IMG/VR virus record: IMGVR_UViG_3300020470_002255
Span: 1-24,005 of that record
Strand: one strand, 5' to 3'
Source: a virus
Length of the DNA stretch: 24,005 nucleotides
Shown piece after piece: positions 11,501-18,308 of the stretch. Under the pieces are notes generated by a model, which saw only the letters and a program-made list of their open reading frames with translations, had not been told where the DNA came from and did not search any database. Numbering within the stretch: the first letter of the stretch is position 1; each line of letters begins with the position of its first letter. The position numbers and the translations under genes are program-made.

Positions 11501-14500
11501 TACCCAAACTCTTAATTACAACAGTTTTATTTTTGTCATAATTCGTAAGATCTCTTAGTGTTGAAACACCGACATCACACAATCTGAACCTATTTGAGTC
11601 AATTTTCTTAACAGCATATTGTGTAGTGGTTGAAAGACCATTAGCAACAGTCCCATCGGTAGAATACTCAACAATCTCACCATTATCAAAATTATGATCA
11701 TATGCAAGAATATAATTATCGGATGTACTAATACCCGACTGCGTATCACCATTAACAGGTCTTGCCTGAACGATAATCTTCTTATTTGAATATCCAGAAC
11801 CAGATTCTTTAACGTAAATCTTGGTTATAGTGTTTTTAGCGTTAAGTGAGGTGAATTTATGGAAACCAAAACTGATATTTCCCAAATTAACCGTATTAAT
11901 TCCAACTTTAGCTTCTTCTGGAGTATTATATAATTTAATTTTCTTTTCATTCTCCACTCCAACGAAATAAGTAGATCCACTAACAACGTTAACAATAGGA
12001 GTATTACCTCTAGCGTCATAAACAACACCTTCACCAACTTCAAAGTTGTGTCTTTCTTGGAAAGTTACACTTTCATCAGTTGTGTTGACTGAAGTACCAT
12101 CTGCCTTGAAATTAGCAATAATTCTACCTTTTACAAGGTTAGACTCAAGAACAGCACCAGATCCATTGCCACCACTGACTGTTATCTTGGGTTTTTCTTG
12201 ATATCCAATGCCAGGAGTAATTAACTTGACTTCTCTGAATGATCCAGAAATATTAGCATGTCCAACAGCACCAGATCCTTGTTGATCATTAATGACCAAA
12301 GGTGGGCCTGTTATAACATCATAACCTTCGCCTGGATTTGTTACTTTTATACTAGTAATATCACCGTGGAAGATCTGTTCATCAAAAACAGTAGGTGGGA
12401 ACAGCTCAACACCATTCGCCATCAATCCGATAGCTCTATTATTAACTTCTCTCTTGTTTGGATCATCAAATAACGTCTTTTCTTTGATGAATGGATACTT
12501 TCTAAGAATCTTTTGATTCTTTAGTGTTTTATTCTCCCACCCAGACTTATAAATGTACTGACCTGTAGTATTTGTCCTTACAGCAATGTATTTTTTAGCA
12601 AATACGTCAGCACCACTAAATGAAAGATAGAATTGAGTTTGGTTAATAGTCGTGACAAAGTAGATACCAGTACTAATTCCACTATTGGTAGTGTTGTCCC
12701 AATAGATTTTATCTCCAGTTACGTAATTGTGGTTTAGAGGGGTGTTGGCAGCGGGGTCTTCTGATTTTATGGTATATGTATAGCCACCACCTAATAAAGG
12801 TGTTCCAAACCCATCTGTGACCTCTACAGAACTACTCTTAACCCATACCTTATTGTCAGTTGCAAAAATAGGGTAATTTGGTAGACCAGATGATGCTACA
12901 TAGAAATATTTCTCTTCTTTATCAAGATAACTGTTTTGAATACCAACAGGGAAGTTATCTACTCCAGCAAAATAATTAGAATTATGGGAAGCTTTGGTAA
13001 CTGTCTTGGTAATAGTGTCTGCACCAGTTGGAACCGTGCCACTAGTTTGAACAACAATAGTGTTTGAATATACTTGCGATACATTCGTTGAATCATATTC
13101 AATTTGCTTAATTGTAACGTCAACAGACTCTTGATTTTGATTTTTTAGTTTTAGAATCTCATCAATATAGAAAACACATGAATCATATAGTGAAATTCTG
13201 TAAGTATTGACGTTTACCTGATCAAGAGTAGAAATACTATGACTAGAAGGAATATTATAGATCCAATTATTAAATTTCGCACTCTCACCCATGTCCTTAC
13301 CGAACGAGAGTAACTTGAGGTTATCCCCAAGTTTCATATTCGTAGATTTAGTAGTATCTACTTGATCAATAACATTAACAAGTCTAAATTCAAGTTTTGA
13401 TGTCTGCCCATATCCTGCATAGGCATATGCGAGTTTATTTTCAAGTATATCTGCACCAAAAACCAAAGAAGTACTGATACCAGTAACTCCTAAGAATTGG
13501 TTTATTGTTTTATCCGTATAACGTAAGTTTAGGAAGTTTGCACCTGCTCTAGGTTTAACTAATAGAGTACCACTCTGTCCAAATCCAACTGTGGAGTCTA
13601 CAACAAGAGTCTCAGCATTTTCATCAGTTAATTCCAATGCCTTCGTCTTACCAGGCACTTGGAAATTACCATCAAATGATGTAGAGTCTAACGATACTTC
13701 ATAAAAGTCCTGTTGATTAATTGGACGATACTCAACATTGTAAATTGAAGCACTAACAGTACCAATACCAGCAACATCTTGATATAAGAAGTTACCAACA
13801 GTTTCTAAAGGTTCACCACCAAACAAGTTTTCTAAAAGAACATGTTTAGTTTTGAAATATACGTTATCAGAAGGAACTAATGTTCTTTCAATTGGTTTGA
13901 TGAGTTCAATATCCTCACCATAAAGAAGTTTGAATAGGATCTGATAAGAAGCATCAGTTCCTTTCGACATATAGAAGTCTTTTGCCCTTGTTAGGACATT
14001 AGTAACTGATGTTCCAGATATAAACGATCTATTTTCAAAGCCTGGAAGAAATTCTGTCTTAAACTTAGTAAAGAAACTTTGTAAGAAGAGATTACTTAAA
14101 TTAGTTACTACTGCACCTTCAAGGTGTGCCTTTGCAGAAGTTTCTGCGAAATTTAAGAATTCTGCAGCATCTTCTTTCGATATCTGATCTATTCCACTAA
14201 AACCCCTTGCACATCCATCAAATGTAGTAGCGGTCTTTGATGTATATGTAATAATCTCATTATCAATCTTCAACAGACCATAAGTTTCAGGCCAACCAGT
14301 TGTTGATGCAACTTCTATAGTAGTATCACCTGCAAGTGCAGATAAAGTAAGAACTGTAGCTGGTATTAAAGTTTCATTATTAAAAGCACCAATCTTCCTG
14401 TATTCTGGTAAATTGGTCGCTAGATCAACTACACCAGATTGATGTTCTTGAGATTCGTAATATTGGTTTAGAAAAGCCCCAAACAAAGGAGATTCCTGAT

Positions 14501-14564
14501 TCAAAAACTCAGGAATCTGTGATTCTATTAAATGAGAGACTTTTACTCTTTTAATATCCGTCAT
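5562..14564 (-). CDS. Giant virion structural protein with YHYH-type domain (3000 aa), baseplate-associated
   Basis: This is one uninterrupted frame of 3000 codons, about 37% of the window. The N-terminal 260 residues (SHLIESQIPEFL, then a long helical stretch with FLQSFFTKFKTEFLPG) resemble the conserved head of large tail/baseplate proteins in cyanophages. A small beta domain at about 70-123 ends in IDNEIITY and CARGFSG, and a similar one recurs near the C-terminus (GDILKIDDEYMKVKQIG). About ten GG-x-GY beta modules are spread along the chain. Residues about 1240-1330 contain LGYAYDGNPIYGPYG and HGGRYCVTPQFPDGTYAYF, a YHYH-type domain of unknown biochemical role. The ATG directly follows the gp6 stop (TAAATG), so the two are probably translationally coupled. 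Position after gp6 suggests the gp7/gp8 slot of T4, but I see no convincing similarity to T4 gp7, so no symbol is given. Confidence 0.9.
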   Translation of the reverse strand: MTDIKRVKVSHLIESQIPEFLNQESPLFGAFLNQYYESQEHQSGVVDLATNLPEYRKIGAFNNETLIPATVLTLSALAGDTTIEVASTTGWPETYGLLKIDNEIITYTSKTATTFDGCARGFSGIDQISKEDAAEFLNFAETSAKAHLEGAVVTNLSNLFLQSFFTKFKTEFLPGFENRSFISGTSVTNVLTRAKDFYMSKGTDASYQILFKLLYGEDIELIKPIERTLVPSDNVYFKTKHVLLENLFGGEPLETVGNFLYQDVAGIGTVSASIYNVEYRPINQQDFYEVSLDSTSFDGNFQVPGKTKALELTDENAETLVVDSTVGFGQSGTLLVKPRAGANFLNLRYTDKTINQFLGVTGISTSLVFGADILENKLAYAYAGYGQTSKLEFRLVNVIDQVDTTKSTNMKLGDNLKLLSFGKDMGESAKFNNWIYNIPSSHSISTLDQVNVNTYRISLYDSCVFYIDEILKLKNQNQESVDVTIKQIEYDSTNVSQVYSNTIVVQTSGTVPTGADTITKTVTKASHNSNYFAGVDNFPVGIQNSYLDKEEKYFYVASSGLPNYPIFATDNKVWVKSSSVEVTDGFGTPLLGGGYTYTIKSEDPAANTPLNHNYVTGDKIYWDNTTNSGISTGIYFVTTINQTQFYLSFSGADVFAKKYIAVRTNTTGQYIYKSGWENKTLKNQKILRKYPFIKEKTLFDDPNKREVNNRAIGLMANGVELFPPTVFDEQIFHGDITSIKVTNPGEGYDVITGPPLVINDQQGSGAVGHANISGSFREVKLITPGIGYQEKPKITVSGGNGSGAVLESNLVKGRIIANFKADGTSVNTTDESVTFQERHNFEVGEGVVYDARGNTPIVNVVSGSTYFVGVENEKKIKLYNTPEEAKVGINTVNLGNISFGFHKFTSLNAKNTITKIYVKESGSGYSNKKIIVQARPVNGDTQSGISTSDNYILAYDHNFDNGEIVEYSTDGTVANGLSTTTQYAVKKIDSNRFRLCDVGVSTLRDLTNYDKNKTVVIKSLGSGKHTIKYPPIVVNVESLSAIGSTTVIKPEISPLVLGSIESVYLEEGGIGYGCTNIMDFHRRPDVGISTVVYQALLKPIIIDGSIVDVQILATGQGYREDSDIIVYSPTGDFADIRPIITNNRITGVSILDGGVGYASSDTTLDLRNRGKSAKFIANVKEWKINQVNKNESIISVEDSILTKPSTNPEYQLQTIGMYPPQKLRYQLGDNIDSGNLETPNATHSPVLGYAYDGNPIYGPYGYQNAVGGAIIRLSSGYILDTSLRSGLRPPGFAFGYFVNDYLFDNSGDLDEHGGRYCVTPQFPDGTYAYFYSVDVDSSGVAEPKFPYMIGGSFKDTPIEENFVTFFNQDIDIAARKLTRNISPYYLTYGNSDYELIDDVKDALKQEFEVRKTKNAGITSVTIFARGDGYKIDDPLTLDNRGTDGTGASIVVSEILGKDVESVTIGVSTFTATELRKDKGLIIGITTVPHEISSGETIVLSGIDTSQFTEFNGPQKVTVIGRTVGLATFLDNVTNTGVSTHIYVTDTRGFEPSDHIGIGTETFLVTNIDEQFSRLFVNRENFVGAAMTHAAGEFNVILKPKKFSFPVGNSTVTQFTFENYATYFNPQQTVGVGSTGTHYDIPLTGLSTTATQTIENRFVPQQRIYIKDHTFFTGQNLTYNMGIGATSIVWAKTSAGATSGVGTAVLPDGDVWAINFEPNYIGLATVGFPTAGDAIWFYTPASNSGFAHSLTTKYPKVTTKVERFYGDVGLSTAHGLLTGDTITLDALPKSQESVSFRYDPVIAKLTTKKVGFGLTSFSPDLTQINIADEDLQSGDKVVYYDSGNTIAGLSNNETYFVLREDTESIKLCKYKSDVVTSNPVAITSVTESQAGNKSYIAKINPPLDFTTGNTITFDVSDNSLLDMRLDFFEDITFNSRLDVYGSSTSGFNITRNGISGNANANVVVRTDIEWPSKTYYNLTPVVPSDARKTYGTSDTDVTGRNNITFKNIVLKNEHKVIRSDDKNFTFNLLEKPLESQKYISRTGVSTITYSTTSPTARGPVSKTKINFPGKGYTVLPKVIGFASSEGQDAIVKVSSPEIGQIDTIERVKDGFDYPTDPTLLPFLSVPAIVDISGIARIDQIKVVDGGKRYNQPPKLTVRGNDNVSIAAHVVGGSVDRVEVIDNAYEFKEPLSIITTNNSNGYDIDAITHTGTSVTVELLLDAQFNIPVKTGFASTETKLPFAIGDKVFVEGCRLKPTSLIAGEGNFNSADYDYTFYSVTGVSTVNNTVTFSMNDAPGISTVTLGSYDDDFTLGSIVNYNDMAKFQMTIIDDAKYVSGEKVTSTRFEGYVSENGWNGNIGQLRLRDTIGKLLPGDTLYGQVSKLYGNVRDVNRFSVDTTLGVTRDKVSKNDMNVGILNDFSQRLSDNFYYQKFAYSIKSKLPHNRWKEAVKSIVHPSGFLEFSDLVVESNSKKDAETLNLVSVGIAKSTNMKVKPADIKIDLILNIDSEMYLGKRDNFAMITEDDPLPDGSVQRIYFPEGRPIKSFVMNKTNKVLNLDDISSGFNGAHDRTGTLVGSKQFQLTSGGVPAFKKQYNSADGNVVDLALNIISIQNHDFQTGQAVTLDTQGGSKIGIAITSHTTGTKDIIMAATTSGIGGSAMFENGYNVQIPGPVTGTAVTANPPGDQFRIYGFGNPDGGLPGISTRGSNAHFQVKFDFNQTTGQCISTAVTLINGGSGYFVGDNVSIAGTYLGGATPANNLTFPVTKVTGTRTGITTMYSNVPSTNDGSGSGAIFNITRDGNLDVTNIGIVTGGTGYASTNVISIAGTYIGGATPTDNIFLSPTELGTNVMPNELFVQKVDDFKFRVAGLSTSLPFNFIGLGTGTHLLKVQEPTKQALIMIDNIIQTPIKNKKLNVTVSSALGQTDEGVTVSAGIGSLSKGDILKIDDEYMKVKQIGDTTFAQARTAKAENTVANNFYYDTNRVNSNVTSADTTTVTHDDNPPY

Positions 14565-16439
14565 TTATCTTGTATAGATTGTTTCGCTAGCATAACTAGA
14601 GGTTTTGACGTATGATGTAGCAGATGTATTTTCACCAGATGAAATAACGTCTGGTAAAGCAGTAACTTTACTATTTGCGACATCTAATTGGAGATACAAA
14701 TCCTTCAAAGCAATAACATCATTTGATTCGGGAATTGTCTCTATTTCGATGACTCCGCTTGCAAGTGCAGCACCTGTTATATTTACCACATCCAAAATAA
14801 GCTCTCCGTGAGCATAATCAATTGTACCAGCGTCATTTTTAACAATTAGAGGAAGATTATTGACTAATTTAAAGAATACAAGTTTTCCTACAGTTGTTCC
14901 AGCGGTAGGAATGTCTCCAATATATAAAGTTCCATCAATACCACTTACTGTAAACCCTGTTGAACGCACTCCATATCCACCACACTGTTGATAGAAGGCA
15001 TTTCCATAACAGAGTTCATATGTTGCAAAAGTATTGATCTCAGGGGTTATATCCCTCCTCATCTTAACTCTGGTGATGTTTGAAGTAACACCCCTTGCAG
15101 AGTCATCAATTAGACCAACAACTTTACTATATTTGAATCTACCACCAAAATCATTAATATCAGACGATGATGAGTAAGTTGTTAGTGTTCTTGTAACAGC
15201 AGTAAGCAATTCAGTAGCATCTGAAGTTGCGTTAGTGTTATAATACACTGCCGTATCGACTTCAACGTAAAGATACTTGAGATCGATGATTTCTGGTTTA
15301 ATTCCAGCAATAGAATACTGTTTTAGTTGCCTAGAAATATCATCCTTAGTAATTTGAGATAAGAATGAACCATTTTTAGGTTTTATTGAAATAAAGACCT
15401 TTCCATATTCAGGAGGATCCAGTTCTTCCCCTCCATAGGCGGTCACAGACTCAACGTTAGGATATACGAATGGAATTATACCCGAATAGTCGTTGGCGGT
15501 CACGGCACGGTACTGTGATGAGTATATACGAGGTGCAAGATACTTAATTGAACTTACATCTTCAATACTGTCACCCATTTCCGCTTTTTGGGTTGTTGTG
15601 AGAAGTGAAATACCACCAGTAATCGTAGAATCGGTATCATCCTTCAAAATTCCCACAAATGAGAAATTTCTAGCGTTATTTCCCAATGCTCCGTTAGTTA
15701 CAATGTAAGTAACTTCAATAATTGCTCCAGCAGGCGGTTTTTTACCAATAATTCCGTCTCCAAAGAGAATTTCGTAATGTTCGTCTTCAATTTCTTGAAT
15801 TAGGAACAATTTAGAAGTAGCATCTACTTGTAAAATGTTGTTATAGAGCGTATAAATCTCATTTGTCGTAGATTTGACCGTAACACGAATAGAAGTAGTG
15901 TCAATATTCGCATTTGGAAGGATAAAACGCTGATTTGGTAACGAATAATCAATTTGGAAGGTTTTTGTTAGATAAACTCCTTCATAAATCGTTAAATTAT
16001 CAAATTGAGCTATATTATTTTCACCAGTTGTAGCAACGAAGTCGTCTGGAATGGAAAATATGTAAGAACTTCCTTGTTGTGTACCTAATGCACACTGTCC
16101 TGCCTTTAAAGTTACAATTTTTGTGTCATTCGTACCTAAATCTACACTGAAATTAACCACAGCTTGTGCAGATCTAGATGATCTTGGTACATAACCGATA
16201 TTTCTTGCTAGTGAAACTACATTTTCTCTTAAAGTTGCACTATCAAGGAAACATTCATTAACTGCCATGTTCGTATTGTAGGCAGTAATGTATGAGTTAT
16301 ACGCTAGAAGGTCAATTAACGTTGAAAAGTTAGACCCCTCAAAGTCAAAATCAGAGAAATCGCTGTTTACACGAAGGTAATCTTTAATTTGTGCCCTTAG
16401 ATCAGCGAAATCTAAGTTTGTAAACTGGTTAAATGACAT
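14565..16439 (-). CDS. 6: Baseplate wedge protein gp6 (624 aa)
   Basis: The protein begins MSFNQFTNLDFADLRAQIKD and continues with VNSDFSDFDFEGSNFSTLIDLLAYNS-type sequence and NMAVNECFLDSATLRENVVSLARNIGY. This is the hallmark N-terminal helical region of T4-like gp6. The length (624 aa) is close to T4 gp6 (660 aa). The central part (ILFGDGIIGKKPPAGA, then APRIYSSQYRAVTANDY) fits the baseplate J-like fold of the family. In T4, gp6 dimers form the inner ring of the baseplate around the hub and change shape on contraction. The start codon shares one base with the gp25 stop (TAATG), indicating coupled translation. The stop abuts the next gene's ATG. Identification rests on sequence features and on gp25 immediately upstream. 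Confidence 0.93.
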   Translation of the reverse strand: MSFNQFTNLDFADLRAQIKDYLRVNSDFSDFDFEGSNFSTLIDLLAYNSYITAYNTNMAVNECFLDSATLRENVVSLARNIGYVPRSSRSAQAVVNFSVDLGTNDTKIVTLKAGQCALGTQQGSSYIFSIPDDFVATTGENNIAQFDNLTIYEGVYLTKTFQIDYSLPNQRFILPNANIDTTSIRVTVKSTTNEIYTLYNNILQVDATSKLFLIQEIEDEHYEILFGDGIIGKKPPAGAIIEVTYIVTNGALGNNARNFSFVGILKDDTDSTITGGISLLTTTQKAEMGDSIEDVSSIKYLAPRIYSSQYRAVTANDYSGIIPFVYPNVESVTAYGGEELDPPEYGKVFISIKPKNGSFLSQITKDDISRQLKQYSIAGIKPEIIDLKYLYVEVDTAVYYNTNATSDATELLTAVTRTLTTYSSSSDINDFGGRFKYSKVVGLIDDSARGVTSNITRVKMRRDITPEINTFATYELCYGNAFYQQCGGYGVRSTGFTVSGIDGTLYIGDIPTAGTTVGKLVFFKLVNNLPLIVKNDAGTIDYAHGELILDVVNITGAALASGVIEIETIPESNDVIALKDLYLQLDVANSKVTALPDVISSGENTSATSYVKTSSYASETIYTR

Positions 16440-16855
16440 TATATTCTAGTTGATTGAAGAACGAATTCTATATTTTGTCTTGGAACGGTTAATCCCACAA
16501 TGTTATAAGAAATAGTTACCGTCAATTCATTGGTATCTAAAGGATATATGACCTGAACCGTTGCTCCATCTATTCTAGGTTCATAGTTTTCAAGCAAAAG
16601 TTGTATATCATCTTCCAAAACAACGGCAGTATCTGGATCTTGTTGTTCAAATAACGAATCTTCTAGTTCACTTCCCAATAATTTTTGATAAAATCTTTCA
16701 CCAACCCGTGTTCGGACTAAATTCGTCACAGATCTTTTAATTGCAGCTTCATTTGTAAACACTCCAATATCATCCGTTACTGGATGGCGAACAAATGAGA
16801 GACTTATATCCTTAAAAGCCTGACTATTTTGTAATCGGGTGTCAACTTTAGCCAT
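16439..16855 (-). CDS. 25: Baseplate wedge protein gp25 (138 aa)
   Basis: This is a gp25/GpW-family (lysozyme-like fold) baseplate protein. The diagnostic block at residues 47-70 reads VRTRVGERFYQKLLG then SELEDSLFE, matching the family's R-x-GER...P/LLG-S-x-L-x-D-x-LFE signature. T4 gp25 has 132 residues. In T4 it joins gp6 and gp53 in the baseplate wedge core and helps start sheath assembly. The C-terminal half (NELTVTISYNIVGLTVPRQNIEFVLQ) supplies the family's closing beta strands. Its ATG lies inside the end of a 50-residue gene (ATGGCTAA, 8-nt overlap), and its stop overlaps the gp6 start, so the three genes are a coupled late operon. Confidence 0.93.
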   Translation of the reverse strand: MAKVDTRLQNSQAFKDISLSFVRHPVTDDIGVFTNEAAIKRSVTNLVRTRVGERFYQKLLGSELEDSLFEQQDPDTAVVLEDDIQLLLENYEPRIDGATVQVIYPLDTNELTVTISYNIVGLTVPRQNIEFVLQSTRI

Positions 16856-17000
16856 TTTCGGTCAAATTTTGCTTTCTTTTAGCGTCATGGAGAAAATCTC
16901 CTACAACTTCACGCAATAAATTGTCCTTTTCTTCGGGTTTATCAACTAAATCCTTGAAATTAGAGCTAATATAGTCAATTTTGATATGATCGTTATGCAT
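16848..17000 (-). CDS. Small protein of unknown function, first gene of the gp25-gp6 operon (50 aa)
   Basis: Translation from the ATG at 16998-17000 gives MHNDHIKIDYISSNFKDLVD, then a charged helical stretch (KPEEKDNLLREVVGDFLHDAKRK) and a stop. The stop overlaps the gp25 start by 8 nt (ATGGCTAA), a typical coupled arrangement. An AAGGAA purine run directly abuts the ATG, closer than an ideal ribosome site. The coding look and the overlap make it likely real. The amphipathic helix and position suggest a small baseplate or assembly factor, but I recognise no family. A CTAAATA late-promoter-like box lies 27 nt upstream. T4 has gene 53 beside 25; this peptide is far too short to be gp53. Confidence 0.7.
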   Translation of the reverse strand: MHNDHIKIDYISSNFKDLVDKPEEKDNLLREVVGDFLHDAKRKQNLTENG

Positions 17001-17027
17001 TTCCTTAAGAAAGGTAATATCATAATC

Positions 17028-17034
17028 TATTTAG
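17028..17034 (-). promoter_or_regulatory. Candidate late promoter CTAAATA for the gp25 operon
   Basis: The minus strand reads CTAAATAG, a close variant of TATAAATA, 27 nt before the ATG of the 50-residue gene. The distance is nearly the same as for the perfect box at 17280-17287 (29 nt). It starts four bases after the T-run of the terminator at 17039-17072, where a new promoter would be needed to express gp25 and gp6. Confidence 0.5.
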
Positions 17035-17038
17035 CGAC

Positions 17039-17072
17039 AAAAAAACACCTTTAGGCAAGGAACCCAAAGGCG
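17039..17072 (-). terminator. Intrinsic terminator after the 51-residue gene
   Basis: On the minus strand CGCCTTTGGG pairs with CCTAAAGGTG (10 bp, two G-U pairs) around a 7-nt loop. Seven T follow. It lies 23 nt after the stop of the gene at 17095-17250 and isolates that unit from the gp25 operon. Confidence 0.85.
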
Positions 17073-17094
17073 TTTGATTAATATTCGGTTTTTA

Positions 17095-17250
17095 TTAACC
17101 TGCAGCTAGTGGAGATTGGGCATTATTGTTAATTGCGGCACTCTTTTTACGTGCTTGGGCACTTACATCGTACTGTCCTTTTACACTACCGCTACCATGC
17201 CCAGAACTTACTACGTTATGGGGTGCTTTTGTTGGATCTGAATCTGCCAT
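17095..17250 (-). CDS. Small late protein of unknown function (51 aa)
   Basis: The ATG at 17248-17250 has a GGAG ribosome site five bases upstream and a perfect TATAAATA late promoter 29 nt upstream. An intrinsic terminator follows the stop. It is therefore a self-contained late transcription unit, which is strong support for such a short frame. The product starts MADSDPTKAPHNVVSSGHGS and is low in hydrophobic residues, with many S, G, A, N and K. It is probably mostly disordered, with a basic ARKKSAA patch in the middle. The late promoter suggests a virion, packaging or assembly role, but no domain is recognisable. Confidence 0.75.
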   Translation of the reverse strand: MADSDPTKAPHNVVSSGHGSGSVKGQYDVSAQARKKSAAINNNAQSPLAAG

Positions 17251-17279
17251 TACTACTCCATTTTGCTTGATCGTATCTC

Positions 17280-17287
17280 TATTTATA
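17280..17287 (-). promoter_or_regulatory. T4-type late promoter TATAAATA
   Basis: The minus strand has an exact TATAAATA between the 54-residue gene (stop at 17315) and the 51-residue gene (ATG at 17250). The 29-nt distance to the ATG leaves a short leader holding GGAG. Confidence 0.82.
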
Positions 17288-17314
17288 CTTTAAGGTGTGT
17301 TTTACGCCGAAATT

Positions 17315-17479
17315 TTACTCTGGAGATGCTCTAAGACGTTCTGGAGAGACACCTTCATTAATATGAAAGTTTAATCTCTCCTCGGCCTGTTCCTTGGTGA
17401 GGTGTTGATCCCTTTTTTCATCAGGGATCCCCCAACCATTAGTACCCAACTCCATTACTTTGTATAAACGGTCTGCCAT
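17315..17479 (-). CDS. Small conserved-looking protein (54 aa)
   Basis: The frame starts two bases after the glycosyltransferase stop, so the two are probably co-transcribed. The product begins MADRLYKVMELGTNGWGIPD, followed by a charged helix (LTKEQAEERLNFHINEG) and ends SPERLRASPE. The pattern V-M-E-L-x-T-x-GW plus an LTKEQA helix is balanced and gene-like, and I believe similar short proteins occur in other cyanophages, though I cannot confirm this here. No catalytic motif is visible. The ribosome site is weak, consistent with translational coupling to the upstream gene. A terminator does not follow; the next element is a late promoter. Confidence 0.72.
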   Translation of the reverse strand: MADRLYKVMELGTNGWGIPDEKRDQHLTKEQAEERLNFHINEGVSPERLRASPE

Positions 17480-17481
17480 AA

Positions 17482-18240
17482 TTAGATTATACGAGTTTTC
17501 TCATGGCCAACACGGATTTTTGGATCACACCAGATCTCAAATCCTGCTTCTTTCGCATCGAGACAGAAAGAAACGTCTTCTCCACACATGTCTTGGACAT
17601 CACCAGACTCAAAGACCTGCATTTTAGGAGCAAACCAAGGATACTTCATCTCTTTATGTTCAAATACTCCATGTTTAATGAGAAGCCAACCAAATCCTGT
17701 GTAGTCAACTGTGAAAGGCTTTCTACGACGAGAGATAGACTCAATAGTCTCGTGGTTCATGACTCCACCATTCTTAGCAAAGTCCTCTTCTTCTAACCAA
17801 TGTGCAACCGATGTGGTCTTTCCATCTTCTGTGCAATACCAACCAGCAGCAATATCCTTTTGCATCCATACCAAACGGTAGAACTTCTCAGTATCGAAAA
17901 CGATATCGGAGTCAATCCAGATTTGATAGTCGTATTTTAGTTTTCCGTCCCAAGGAATTTGATCTGGGCCTCGTAGAACATTTGCGCCCAAACACTTACA
18001 ACGTGCAAAGTTGACCATTGAGGAATAGTCTTGGGAGATTTGGATACTAGATCCATTTTGAACAAGGTCAAAACATAGTTGAACGAATGCTTTTAAGAAG
18101 ATATAAGAGACTCCTCTACCAGGCAGACAGAAAACAAATGCTTTTCCTTTCGCTAATTCTTTTGCTTTACCCAGATCGAAGTCGTCCTCAACTTTCTTCG
18201 TTTTCGGGGCAGTAGCTTTTACTGTAAATCCTTTAGCCAT
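17482..18240 (-). CDS. GT-A fold glycosyltransferase-like protein (252 aa)
   Basis: The core shows the features of a metal-dependent GT-A glycosyltransferase. There is an N-terminal beta strand FVFCLPGRG (35-43), then NFARCKCLG (77-85) in the nucleotide-binding half. A DxD-type metal motif W-I-DSD-I-V-F is centred on D110/D112. Further on are TGFGWLLIKHGVF (181-193), a GED motif (220-222) as likely catalytic acid/base, and a late His (H246, VGHEK) that can complete metal binding. The donor and acceptor sugars cannot be told from sequence; phage glycan or host envelope modification are both possible. The first 30 residues are basic and extra to the core. It has its own sigma70-type promoter (18263-18291) but no clear Shine-Dalgarno. 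No other ATG lies nearby in frame. Confidence 0.78.
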   Translation of the reverse strand: MAKGFTVKATAPKTKKVEDDFDLGKAKELAKGKAFVFCLPGRGVSYIFLKAFVQLCFDLVQNGSSIQISQDYSSMVNFARCKCLGANVLRGPDQIPWDGKLKYDYQIWIDSDIVFDTEKFYRLVWMQKDIAAGWYCTEDGKTTSVAHWLEEEDFAKNGGVMNHETIESISRRRKPFTVDYTGFGWLLIKHGVFEHKEMKYPWFAPKMQVFESGDVQDMCGEDVSFCLDAKEAGFEIWCDPKIRVGHEKTRII

Positions 18241-18262
18241 AACATGTATTCAGTACATAGTA

Positions 18263-18291
18263 AGTATACCACGGTCAAATCATTTTGTCCA
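18263..18291 (-). promoter_or_regulatory. Sigma70-type promoter for the glycosyltransferase gene
   Basis: On the minus strand TGGACA (18286-18291) and TATACT (18263-18268) are separated by 17 nt. Each is one base from consensus. Predicted start is near 18256, about 16 nt before the ATG. It lies in the 68-nt gap behind the oxygenase gene. Confidence 0.65.
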
Positions 18292-18308
18292 TAGTGTTAT
18301 ATTATATA

